Shown here piece by piece: positions 1 through 10,163 of a stretch of 64,000 nt of DNA; position 1 is the first letter of the stretch, and the number at the start of each line of letters is the position of its first letter. Below the pieces are notes generated by a model that was not told the origin of the DNA, did no database searches, and saw only the letters and a program-made list of their open reading frames with translations. The stretch covers positions 496,001 to 560,000 of the forward strand of contig NC_011832.1 of NCBI RefSeq assembly GCF_000021965.1, in the 5' to 3' direction. Position numbers and translations under genes: made by a program. The DNA comes from Methanosphaerula palustris E1-9c. Lineage in GTDB: Archaea > Halobacteriota > Methanomicrobia > Methanomicrobiales > Methanospirillaceae.

Positions 1-156
1 GGTATTTGACTTTTTGTATAAAAAAATCGAGAATTGCTGATTTATTCACGATATTACGTTTCTTCTTCTCTAGAGGTGTTTTATTTGGGGGTTAACTCAT
101 GTTTTCTGCTATCGCCTTTCCTTTGGGAATGACAACGACCGGAACCGTCTATGAAC

Positions 157-166
157 ATCTATTTAT
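157..166 (+). promoter_or_regulatory. TATA box of the tRNA-Arg gene
   Basis: CTATTTATGC lies about 45 nt upstream of the mature tRNA 5' end. This fits an archaeal TATA box driving a precursor with a leader of about 20 nt. Placement is by eye. Confidence 0.45.
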
Positions 167-208
167 GCGAGAGGATCGTATAGAATTGAGCAGGGTTATC
201 CCTCATCG

Positions 209-280
209 GTCCCGGTAGGGTAGTGGACATCCTAGAAGCTTGCGGAGCTTTTGACCCGGGTTCAAGTCCCGGCCGGGGCG
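209..280 (+). tRNA. tRNA-Arg (anticodon GCG)
   Basis: A complete 72-nt cloverleaf folds by eye. The acceptor stem is GTCCCGG/CCGGGGC, the D stem GGGT/ATCC has one wobble, the anticodon stem is GAAGC/GCTTT, and the T stem is CCGGG/CCCGG with loop TTCAAGT. The anticodon loop TTGCGGA puts GCG at 242-244, which reads the Arg codon CGC. The discriminator is G280 and CCA is not encoded. There is no intron. It stands alone, just downstream of the 3' end of a decayed regulator gene on the other strand. Confidence 0.9.
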
Positions 281-309
281 TTTTCGTTTTTTTCATCCTC
301 TTGAGATTT

Positions 310-1839
310 CTATCCTGATTTTGATAGATGATGCTTCTCTGTTGACTCGTCATTCTTTTCTTCTACGATCATCCTCTCGATAGTTCCACCCAGCTCCCGC
401 CCGATCGAGATGAGGGTCTCCCTCTCCTCAGGAGAGATCATATGCCTTCGTGTGCTGACCACGTTCAATGCACCGATGATCCTGGCCTTGGTGTGGAGGG
501 GGACGCTCTCCACAGACTGGAAGCCATAAGGAATGGCATGATCCGGGGAAACCTCTTCATAATGTTCGGTTATGATAGTAATTCCTTCGATGAAGAGTTT
601 GCAATAGGGGATCCCGTCGAGGTGAACCTCTCTACCTTTGGCGAGGAACTCCGGTGACAGGTTCCTGGAATGGACAACCCTGGCGATTCTGGCAGCCAGG
701 TCAACCAGATAGATTCCTCCTGCATCAAAGTCCAGCAGGCCGCAGCGTCTCATTCTGGATGTCACCGAGTACCTGTTGGCGATTGGTGGCCTGGTTTGCC
801 GTGTTGATGAATGCGAGGGCCTTTGTTCTTCTTGAGAGCGTCTCCTCATTATAAGTGAGTGCCACTCTTGCCAACCGATCTTCGTTGATATCTCTCACAG
901 TGGAGAGAAACTCATGATCCCCAGAGGGTACGAACTGACTCTCAAAAAATGTGTTTCATCCCTGAAGTTGAGGCAGTATTCATATCGTTGGGGGTGTCCG
1001 GTCTCTACAACAAGGGTGATATCTCAAATATCGTTCGATAGAGATTCTCAGACTCCTGAAGAACTCGTTCGGCCTCTTTGCTCTCTGTGATATCATGAAT
1101 GGCGCCGGCCACTTTGGTCGGTTTTCTGTCACCTGTGCGGAGGATCAGTTGTGCGACTGAATGAATGATCCGCTGGGGGGACCATCTGCCGGGGTCAATA
1201 GTATATTCAAGGTCGTGTCTCTTCTCACCTATGATCAGGTCCTGAAGTGCCTTTTGCACCCTCTCCTGGTTTAGGATGTAGGCTTCAATCTCTTCGGTGG
1301 CCACAGTTCCGGACTGTCAGTGGATCCCAAAGATCCTGAGCCCCTCATCAGAGGCCCAGAGTGTCTTTGTCTTTAGGCTGTACTCCCAGTTCCCGGTCTT
1401 CCCGATAGCCTGTGGGCCATCCGCAGTCGCTCGTCATTAGTACGGAGTGCATCCTCGGTCTGTCGACGTTGTACCACGATCCTGATCTTGTGCATGAGTT
1501 CAGCAAACAGGGACCTCGGGTCACCTCCCTTCAGGAGGTAAAAATCTGCCCCGCTTTTCAGCGCCTGGATGACCACTTCCTCCCTCCCATGTCCGGTGAA
1601 AAGAATGAAGGGTGTGGAGCCAAACCTGACGCGGACCTCTTTTAAGAAGGTGATGCCATCTTTTTTCAGCATCTGGTAATCAGAGATGATCGCTTCATAC
1701 ACTGAAAGCTCCCCCGATGAGTCTGTGTTTCCAGTGCAGACGTGTCCGTATCGATGGTGAACTCATGGGAAATCTCCAGGTAGAATTTTGTTACCTCTAG
1801 GAGGTCCGCTTCGTCATCGATGTAGAGAACATGATGCAT
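310..1839 (-). pseudogene. Decayed response regulator / PAS / GAF signal-transduction gene
   Basis: Fragments of one multidomain protein lie in order but in different frames. A receiver start (MHHVLYIDDEADLLEVTKFYLE, from 1839) is followed after a frameshift near 1700 by the rest of the receiver (IISDYQMLKKDG, FILFTGHG, with a Lys in DFYLLKGG). Next come a PAS-type segment (GNWEY, then GAIHDITESKEAE) and a C-terminal GAF segment (GIYLVDLAARIARVV to about 310). Separate frameshifts near 1400, 1000 and 750-850 and in-frame stops (for example near 1319) break the reading frame. Such receiver-PAS-GAF proteins are common methanogen sensory regulators. No histidine kinase core is visible, so the intact ancestor may have been a signal-relay protein or a truncated kinase. 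The fragments are unlikely to be separate working genes. Confidence 0.8.
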
Positions 1840-2053
1840 TGGAGGCACCTGGCTATGACTCGGTATTGACCAATTGACATAAATATTCATGGTTTTTTAT
1901 GCCGCCTTTCTGATCGCTTTTCCGATTGCAGTATGCCAGGTCGGCTCGCTGTCATCTTATCGATTCAGACGAATATTTTTTTGTGTGAAGACCAGTTTGT
2001 CTCTCCCGTACCTCTCATATCAGGTCTCTCATCAAATTCCATTTTTGACCAGA

Positions 2054-2064
2054 GAATATATAAT
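2054..2064 (+). promoter_or_regulatory. Candidate distal TATA box upstream of acs
   Basis: The AT-rich element AATATATAATC would place a transcript start near 2085-2090 and give acs a leader of about 90 nt. That leader would contain the palindrome at 2114-2136. A second TATA-like element lies closer to the gene, so which promoter is used cannot be told from sequence. Confidence 0.4.
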
Positions 2065-2113
2065 CTATCACTATTAATAATGATAATTAACCCCGGCAGA
2101 GGGACCAGACTAT

Positions 2114-2136
2114 TCCACATCCCAATTGGGTGTGGA
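2114..2136 (+). promoter_or_regulatory. Inverted repeat, candidate operator for acs
   Basis: Arms TCCACA and TGTGGA flank the perfect palindrome CCCAATTGGG, with one extra T in the left half. It lies 8 bp upstream of the proximal TATA-like element TTTTATAG (2144-2151) and 43 bp before the acs start. The symmetry suggests a dimeric regulator site. No known regulator is assigned. Confidence 0.5.
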
Positions 2137-2143
2137 TGATCCC

Positions 2144-2151
2144 TTTTATAG
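2144..2151 (+). promoter_or_regulatory. Proximal TATA-like element of acs
   Basis: TTTTATAG centred about 31 bp before the acs ATG would give a start site near 2174, an almost leaderless mRNA. Only a weak Shine-Dalgarno sequence precedes the ATG, which is consistent with this. Confidence 0.4.
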
Positions 2152-2178
2152 GGGTAAGCAGGACAGGGGTCTGATATC

Positions 2179-4086
<1,908 letters not shown>

Positions 4087-4165
4087 ATGCTGCAGTTTCT
4101 TGATAAGTTATGGGCAGCAGGGTATGCTGAAACATCAACAAAAAAGATAAGATGTGAGGAGAAAA

Positions 4166-4759
4166 ATGGCTAACGAATCTGGTACCACCATCACACCGGT
4201 AAAGAATCTCGATGTTACGGCGAACCCGGCCCCCCTTGGGCTCCTGGGTTTTGGGATGACGACTGTCCTCCTGAACCTGCACAATGCAGGATTCTTTGCA
4301 CTGGGTTCTATGATCCTTGCGATGGGTATCTTCTATGGAGGTCTGGCCCAGGTCATCGCTGGCATCGAGGAATGGAAGAAGAATAACACCTTTGGCGCAA
4401 CTGCGTTCACGTCATATGGTTTGTTCTGGCTATCGTTCGCCGGTCTGCTGGTGCTTCCGAAGATGGGGCTTGCAGAGGCCTCTGACAAGACTGCCATGGC
4501 AGCGTATCTCGCGATGTGGGGGTTGTTCACTGGTGTCATGTTCATCGGGACACTGAAGGCAAACCGGGCTCTCCAACTCGTATTCGGCTCGCTGACGATC
4601 CTGTTCATCCTGCTGGCCCTTGGAGACCTCACCGGTAATGCGACGATCACCATGGTAGCGGGCTATGAGGGGATCATCTGCGGGTTCTCTGCTATCTATG
4701 CAGGTCTCGCCCAGGTGCTCAACGAGATGTATGGGCGGACCGTTGCACCGCTGGGATGA
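4166..4759 (+). CDS. GPR1/FUN34/YaaH-family acetate permease
   Basis: This 197-residue, six-helix membrane protein belongs to the acetate uptake transporter (SatP/AceP) family. The family signature [14 protein letters not shown] sits before TM1, followed by LNLHNAGFF. Later segments keep the family pattern, for example [23 protein letters not shown] and the final [15 protein letters not shown]. The start is ATG 4166, preceded by GAGGAG. An upstream in-frame GTG at 4154 is less likely. It lies 79 bp after acs in the same direction, so it probably imports the acetate used by Acs. Family placement is firm; substrate is inferred from family and neighbour. Confidence 0.9.
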   Translation: MANESGTTITPVKNLDVTANPAPLGLLGFGMTTVLLNLHNAGFFALGSMILAMGIFYGGLAQVIAGIEEWKKNNTFGATAFTSYGLFWLSFAGLLVLPKMGLAEASDKTAMAAYLAMWGLFTGVMFIGTLKANRALQLVFGSLTILFILLALGDLTGNATITMVAGYEGIICGFSAIYAGLAQVLNEMYGRTVAPLG

Positions 4760-4769
4760 TCCCGTCACC

Positions 4770-4800
4770 GCAGGATAAACCTGCACTCATTCTTTTTTTT
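4770..4800 (+). terminator. Hairpin plus T-run after the acetate permease
   Basis: The stem GCAGG/CCTGC with loop ATAAA (4770-4784) is followed by eight Ts at 4793-4800. It lies 10 bp after the stop codon of the permease. The T-run alone would terminate in archaea. Confidence 0.65.
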
Positions 4801-5125
4801 GAATCTAGAGAACCTGATATACCCGGTTCATCATAACGGATCTGTCGGGTGGATAATCGTCTGCAACGCCATCTGGCGTCCGCAGATCCAACTTTTTCTC
4901 TTCAGGAGATTCTACTGATCTTCTGACCAGTGACTGGATTTTGCCCCTTTGCAGTTGGGATGGTTATCGTTCTCGTGATGATGGGACCTGGTAGAGATCC
5001 GAATGGTTGAGGAGTCGGATAGGATCGATGCGGCATGGTCGGATGCGAATCAAAACGAAGCACCCCTCAGGGGATGCTTCGTGTGGATGAAGAATGGGGA
5101 GATCCCCACTTCAAAAATCCCATCA
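4801..5125. other. Intergenic region without a recognised gene
   Basis: About 325 bp separate the acs-permease unit from the convergent dockerin gene. Short open frames here have no family features and no good start signals. I see no RNA gene, repeat or clear promoter. Confidence 0.5.
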
Positions 5126-7009
5126 TCAGAGTGAATTAAAGAGCATGACCACATCATTGAAGTTGATCTTCCCGTCCCCGGTGAAGTCGAAGGCGGCGAC
5201 CGGTTCATTCGCGGCAATCCAGTCCATCTGGTTGAAGAAGAGCACGACGTCATTGAAGTCGAGCACCCCGTTGCCGTTCACGTCCTCGTACGTACCATCC
5301 CCGTTCAGATCTCGCGGGACACCGGTCCCTCCCGGGACGATCCCGATCGGGACAGTGGATTTCGTGAACTCGATCCAGTTGATGTTCTGGCCATCACCTG
5401 AGAAGGTTAAATTCAGGACATGCATGCCGGCCGTGAGCGTGACCGGGATCGGGACCGTTGAACCCGTGGGTCCGGGTGTCGGTGTCTGCGGGGGAAGGTC
5501 GACGTACATAAACGGGGTGACGTTGGTGAACGTAGCGAAGGATCCGGTGTTCGGGATGGTGATCGTCGGGAATTGGACCCCGTCGATCGAGAGCTCGACG
5601 GTCCGGTCGTTGTTCGGGCTTGCCACGCGGGCCGTCAGGGTGTATGAACCAGCCTGGGTGACGTTCACCGTGTAGGTGAGCCACTCGCCGTCCCTGATCC
5701 AGCCGACGTCCGGCGTACCCTCCGCGGGGTTGGCCTCGATGTCGACATCATCCTGGCGATAGGCACCGCCAGTGTTACCTGGTGTTGTGTCGTGGTACGC
5801 GATCCCTTCACCGCCGAGGTTGTAGTCCTCGGCCTCGATCCGGCCCGGGATGGTCAGGGCTTTATAGGGCGTTGGGCTGACCCCCTCGAATGGGTACCCA
5901 GGTGTTCCACCCAGGATCTCACCGAGCGAAAGACCGCCGTAGATCAGATCGTTGGGTGTGATCATAAGGTCGGTCACGATGACGAAGTGCGGATCACGGT
6001 GGTCGATCCGGTGCCAGCCTCTGGAGAAGACATTCAGCGCGTCGATCTGTAGGTCTCCATTATAATATTTCTCGATCTCCCATCGATCCCCATTCTTTAC
6101 CACGTCGTATGTGGTGTAGATCGGGAACGACCCCTCGGTCCACTGCACCCGGGCGACCACCTGTCCTGTTGTGTTCGAGGCATCAGTACCGAGGACATCC
6201 CCGACCAGGTACCGGGGTTGATCGCTCTGGCTCGGGGGAGAGTCCCAGAGTTCAGGTCCGTAGCCTTCCCCGGCAAGGAATTCGGCGAACGAGAGATGGT
6301 ACCACCCAGTGTCGCCGGTATTGGTGATTGTATCATTCACGATGACGGTGTGCGGATCCGCATGGGCGAGTCGGCGCATGCCCATGCTGATCAGTGTCTC
6401 CTCTGGCAGGCCGAAGCCATTGTAGTCGAACGAATCGATCTCCCAGCGGTCCCCATTCTTCACCACGTCGTACGTTCTGTAATAAATCTGGCCGTTATTG
6501 GTGTATTCTCTCCCGATCAGGGTTCCACCTGTGGGAGCATACGTATTGTTCAGGATGTCACCGGTGACATAAAGCGGGGTTCCCGCTCCGGTCTCTCTTG
6601 GAGCGGGCTCGACCGGGTAGGCGATGCCGGCCAGGGCCTCGGCCAGCGAGAGGCCGGTGTACTGCATATCCCCACCGGTGATCGTCGGGTCCGTGATGAC
6701 CACGAGGATCGGGTCAGCATGCGCGACCCTGTATGCGTGAAGGTTCACAACAAGGTTCTGTTCATCGACCTGAAAATTGCCGTGCCAGTACTTCGGGATC
6801 TCCCAGCGCCCGGCTCTGCTGACCACGTTGTAGGTAGTATAAATCGGGGTCGCGCCGCCGGTCTGCACTCCGGCGACCACAACAGTCTCGTTTATACTGA
6901 TAGTTAGGACATCACCCACCACATAGCGTGGGGTTCCGGGGGTGTAAGCGTTGTCTGCCGTAACCGGTACGATGAGAAGGAGGAGCAGCACTACTGCGAA
7001 ATATCGCAT
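5126..7009 (-). CDS. Secreted repeat protein with CBM6/35-like and dockerin domains
   Basis: The 627-residue protein starts with a signal peptide (MRYFAVVLLLLLIVPVTA). Three homologous modules of about 110 residues follow, starting near residues 25, 143 and 262. Each has a Y-V-GD-[VI]L opening, a central IYTTY(N/D)VV with RWEI, then AHADP/DHRDP and a GLSLAE-like end. A carbohydrate-binding module of CBM6/35 type spans about 385-555 (IPGRIEAEDYN, VGWIRDGEWLTYTV, HVLNLTFSGDGQNINWIEF). The C-terminus (about 565-627) is a type I dockerin with two calcium-loop repeats, DLNGDG...VLDFNDVV and DFTGDGKINFNDVV. Dockerins bind cohesins; no cohesin is seen here. The protein is probably extracellular, bound to glycans or to a surface partner. 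The function of the three repeats is unknown. Confidence 0.85.
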   Translation of the reverse strand: MRYFAVVLLLLLIVPVTADNAYTPGTPRYVVGDVLTISINETVVVAGVQTGGATPIYTTYNVVSRAGRWEIPKYWHGNFQVDEQNLVVNLHAYRVAHADPILVVITDPTITGGDMQYTGLSLAEALAGIAYPVEPAPRETGAGTPLYVTGDILNNTYAPTGGTLIGREYTNNGQIYYRTYDVVKNGDRWEIDSFDYNGFGLPEETLISMGMRRLAHADPHTVIVNDTITNTGDTGWYHLSFAEFLAGEGYGPELWDSPPSQSDQPRYLVGDVLGTDASNTTGQVVARVQWTEGSFPIYTTYDVVKNGDRWEIEKYYNGDLQIDALNVFSRGWHRIDHRDPHFVIVTDLMITPNDLIYGGLSLGEILGGTPGYPFEGVSPTPYKALTIPGRIEAEDYNLGGEGIAYHDTTPGNTGGAYRQDDVDIEANPAEGTPDVGWIRDGEWLTYTVNVTQAGSYTLTARVASPNNDRTVELSIDGVQFPTITIPNTGSFATFTNVTPFMYVDLPPQTPTPGPTGSTVPIPVTLTAGMHVLNLTFSGDGQNINWIEFTKSTVPIGIVPGGTGVPRDLNGDGTYEDVNGNGVLDFNDVVLFFNQMDWIAANEPVAAFDFTGDGKINFNDVVMLFNSL

Positions 7010-7221
7010 AAGGATATGCTAGTCGTTCAACTATATATCACTGGGTTTGGTGAGCCCGGGCTATGGGTTCTTTGCCCCTCCTGTGCTGTGCAGTTTTAAT
7101 ATGGGGATTTGCGGTACTTCAGCTCGACTTTGGGTGGCAGGCTGCACATTTGATCAGAATTGTTAAGGAGTTCACAGGTTGAGATCATACTGAAGGTGCA
7201 GATGACAGGATCTGTTCGATC

Positions 7222-8226
7222 ATGAGGTGGGCGTTCATCGTCCTGCCGGCTCTGGTTATCGCCCTGGTAGCGGCTCTGGTCCTCGTCCAGAGTGGAACCG
7301 CTGCCGACCCCCTGAAGATCAATGGTATCCGACTCTCCTCGGCCGATTCAGAGCCGAATTATCCCACGATATCAGGTCAGTATGTGGTCTGGGAGGAGGA
7401 TCGAGGAGTAGATGCTCAGATCTGGCTGTACAACCTGACGACAAACTCCAGCCGCCCTCTCTCCCCGCATCTGGGGAACCAGTTCGCGCCGGCCATCTCT
7501 GGTGATCGGGTGGTCTGGCAGGACAAGCGGAACGGGAATTGGGATATCTATCTGTACAACATCACGACTGGTGTGGAGGCCCCGGTCTGCACGGATCCTG
7601 CAAAACAGGTCAGACCACGGATTTCCGGAGATGCTATCGTCTGGACAGATTATCGGAATGGCAATCCTGACATCTACCGGTACGATCTCGGTACCCAGAC
7701 AGAGCAACCTGTCTGTATTGACCCCGCAACGCAGTAGCTTCCCGACGTATCAGGGGATCGTATCGTCTGGGAGGATTATCGGGAAGGATTCGTTAATTCA
7801 GGAGATATCTACCTGTATAACATTACCTCTCAGCAGGAGCAGGTCGTGGTCAACCTCTCAAGGGGCCAGTGGGCTCCCTCGATCTCTGGTGATCGAGTGG
7901 TCTGGCAGGACTACCGTTCTGGCGCGGCATTTGATATCTACATGAGGAACCTGACTACCGATAGTGAACAGGTGATCTGTGCGGATCCCGGGCGACAGTG
8001 GCTGCCGAAGGTATCTGGGGATCTGGTGACCTGGGTGGACTCCAGTGGTGAGGAATGGACGATCACCGCCTATAATCTGACCTCCGGGGTTAGGTACCAG
8101 TTCGGCTCTGGTACAGCAGATCAGTGCTGGTCTGAGGTGTCAGATGGTCGGGTGGTCTGGATGGATTACCGGGACAATCAGAACAAGGTTTACCTGTCAG
8201 ACCTGACTGGTTCAAACGCTTCATAA
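7222..8226 (+). pseudogene. Secreted seven-bladed beta-propeller gene interrupted by an amber codon
   Basis: The frame from ATG 7222 encodes a signal peptide (MRWAFIVLPALVIALVAALV) and TolB-like propeller repeats of the form [IV]SGD-x-VVW-x-D-x-R...DIYLYN[LI]T. A TAG at 7735-7737 stops it after three blades. The same frame continues open to TAA 8224-8226 with four more blades, giving seven in all, the normal number for a closed propeller. By alignment with QWLPKVSGD in a later blade, the TAG replaces Trp, one base from TGG. It is therefore most likely a recent nonsense mutation, or a sequencing error or readthrough. The product may act at the cell surface; its ligand is unknown. Confidence 0.75.
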
Positions 8227-8256
8227 CCCCTAATCTAAAGTTCATGGAGATCCCGT

Positions 8257-8376
8257 ATGGAACATTCAATGTTTCTTATGGTCATCGGTATTCAGATCGT
8301 ACTCGTCATCGTCGTAATGCTCATCTCCTCCAGGGGACTCGACGGCGGGGCTGGTAAAAAGGGAGATCTGCAGTGA
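8257..8376 (+). CDS. Short single-span membrane protein (tandem paralogue 1)
   Basis: ATG 8257 opens a 39-residue frame beginning MEHSMFLMVIGIQIVLVIVV, followed by a short tail with GLDGG. One hydrophobic helix spans almost the whole N-terminal half. A very similar frame lies 244 bp downstream (8621-8770) with the same start (ME[HR]SM) and the same GLDGG after the helix. That duplication is the main evidence it is real. I do not recognise the family; no function is proposed. Confidence 0.55.
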   Translation: MEHSMFLMVIGIQIVLVIVVMLISSRGLDGGAGKKGDLQ

Positions 8377-8586
8377 TAATCGAGAATTTGAATGGTTGAG
8401 TCAGACGAATCGAACGACCAGTATGACGGATGGTTCTGCTCTTTGGAATGCCGGCCGGCAGCCCATTGACCTGCGTGCAACCCGATCCAATAGCAGATGC
8501 ATGGGTTGATATCGCCGGCCGGAGCCGGTCAGAGAATGAAAGAATTTTCGATCTATCAGACATTTTCGGTCCAAGTATTTCATAAC

Positions 8587-8596
8587 GTTTATATGT
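8587..8596 (+). promoter_or_regulatory. TATA box of the second micro-membrane-protein gene
   Basis: GTTTATATGT lies about 30 bp before ATG 8621, in an AT-rich stretch unlike the GC-rich surroundings. This fits an archaeal promoter giving a very short leader. Confidence 0.5.
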
Positions 8597-8620
8597 AAAA
8601 AATTATTATTATTATCTACT

Positions 8621-8770
8621 ATGGAACGTTCAATGCTTCTTATGGTTGTTGGTCTTCTGGCTGTCATCGTCATCGCTGTCACAGCCATCTCCTATCTGGG
8701 GCTCGATGGTGGACTGTTGCAGGGAAATCTGCAGGGTATGATGTGTGTAGCCAGGCCATACGGCCAATAA
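8621..8770 (+). CDS. Short single-span membrane protein (tandem paralogue 2)
   Basis: ATG 8621 opens a 49-residue frame beginning MERSMLLMVVGLLAVIVIAV, then SYLGLDGGLL and a polar end. It is the paralogue of the 39-residue frame at 8257. A TATA-like GTTTATATGT at 8587-8596 lies about 30 bp before the ATG, which suggests its own near-leaderless promoter. The C-terminus differs from copy 1 and carries a single Cys. The family is not recognised. It ends 46 bp from the convergent NRAMP-like gene, with a T-run between them. Confidence 0.6.
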   Translation: MERSMLLMVVGLLAVIVIAVTAISYLGLDGGLLQGNLQGMMCVARPYGQ

Positions 8771-8815
8771 CTGGATACTTTTAACCTCCTTCTTTTTTAA
8801 GCGTCAGATCTGTTA

Positions 8816-10069
8816 TCACATCATCGCATAATAGATTGCGGCCACTGGAAAGAGTACACTGCCTGCAGCCATCACACCATACCAGAGCCAGGAGCCCTGG
8901 GCATAGGGGGGGAGGGTTCTATCCAGGTAAATCAGCAGCAGCCCGACGAGGCCAAAGACCATCATTGAGAGGGTGACGAGTTCCTTGGCGAGATATTTGT
9001 CTCCTATAAATGCGAAGATGATGAAGAGCGCGGCAAAGACAAGGACCATCCCTTTGTACAGCCTGTCCTCGGCGTCTTTCCGGTTTATCGTCTGCGCAAT
9101 GAGCGTCGCGACTGCTCGGGCTCTGCCATCCAGGGCCCCGATCAGGTAGACAAAGAGGGTGACGAAACTGATGATCAGAAAGATCGTCATCCCGAACGGA
9201 ACCGTGTTAAGCGTATGCCCGATCAGCCTGATCATCAGGTCGTTCTCGAAGGCCGACATTCCCTCCTCATTCATCACCACGAACCCGATCGTGAGGTAAA
9301 AGAACGAGAGGAGGCCGAGGAGCAGAAACCCGAGGGTGAGATCGAAAGAGACCAGATTGATATGTTCCTTAAAGAAGGCTTCGCCATGGGCCCCTTTAGT
9401 CTCCTTCTCCAGCCACATCGAGTAGCAGAGGAGTGAAAGCCCGGTCCCGAGAGAAGCCATGATCGAACCGATATAGTAGAGCAGTTCGTTGTTTCCAAGG
9501 TCCGGGGCGAATCCGGCAGCGATGTCAGGGACTGAAAAGTACAGGGTGTTGAGGTTGTATAGCAACCCGCAAACGATGATCACCCCTGCAACCACCATGA
9601 TCTTCTTGAAGAGCGGGTATGAGTTGTGATACAGGATGGCGGTGATCCCTGCGATCATCAGGATGACGGTCAGTTTGGCAGGTAACTCGATTGGGAGGAT
9701 TGAGGCAAGCAGGCTTGCAGCCACCATCGCACCAGCCCCGTGGTTCATAACCTCGATCAGATAGATCCCACCGATGACCGGTGTCTCCACGGTCCGGAAA
9801 CCCGGGACTCTGCGCAGCCCGGCATAGATGTTCTCCCCCTGTGAGACTGTATACCTGGCGATCCCTCTGTTGAAAGCGTACTTGTAGACAAGGACCGCAA
9901 GGATGGCCCAGAGGATCAGGTAACCATAGTCAGAGCCGAGTCCGATGAGGGTTAAGAGGCCGACCCAGCCCGCCGAGGACATGGCAAGGGACAGCCCGGG
10001 GCCGACAAACCTGAACCTCTTTCTGATCAGATCCCACAGGTGCGGAATGGAAAACATGGATGACGCCAT
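8816..10069 (-). CDS. NRAMP-like membrane transporter with diverged metal-site motifs
   Basis: This 417-residue protein has about eleven predicted membrane helices and the general NRAMP (MntH) layout, opening with RFRFVGPGLSLAMSSAGWVG. In true NRAMP metal transporters TM1 has DPGN and TM6 has MPH. Here the equivalent places read SSAG and, in the helix before SMWLEKETKG, ASLGTG, so the canonical Mn/Fe ligands appear absent. It may be an NRAMP-related protein with another substrate, or a related APC-fold carrier. The gene stands alone. Alternative starts exist at Met5; the first ATG is kept. Confidence 0.6.
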   Translation of the reverse strand: MASSMFSIPHLWDLIRKRFRFVGPGLSLAMSSAGWVGLLTLIGLGSDYGYLILWAILAVLVYKYAFNRGIARYTVSQGENIYAGLRRVPGFRTVETPVIGGIYLIEVMNHGAGAMVAASLLASILPIELPAKLTVILMIAGITAILYHNSYPLFKKIMVVAGVIIVCGLLYNLNTLYFSVPDIAAGFAPDLGNNELLYYIGSIMASLGTGLSLLCYSMWLEKETKGAHGEAFFKEHINLVSFDLTLGFLLLGLLSFFYLTIGFVVMNEEGMSAFENDLMIRLIGHTLNTVPFGMTIFLIISFVTLFVYLIGALDGRARAVATLIAQTINRKDAEDRLYKGMVLVFAALFIIFAFIGDKYLAKELVTLSMMVFGLVGLLLIYLDRTLPPYAQGSWLWYGVMAAGSVLFPVAAIYYAMM

Positions 10070-10163
10070 CGCTAATCATTAATGTCTGCCTAAACACGGA
10101 TATGTATGTCTGTTTAAGAATAGAAAAGACATGTTTTTAACTATCATCTGCGCATCCCTGTAA

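Noticed and set aside
310-849. A stand-alone GAF-domain gene
   Set aside because: It begins in mid-domain and continues upstream in other frames as PAS and receiver pieces, so it is part of a pseudogene.
7735-7737. TAG read as pyrrolysine
   Set aside because: The aligned residue in sister blades is Trp, no PYLIS-like feature or pyl gene is in view, and propeller proteins are not known to use pyrrolysine. A nonsense change is simpler.
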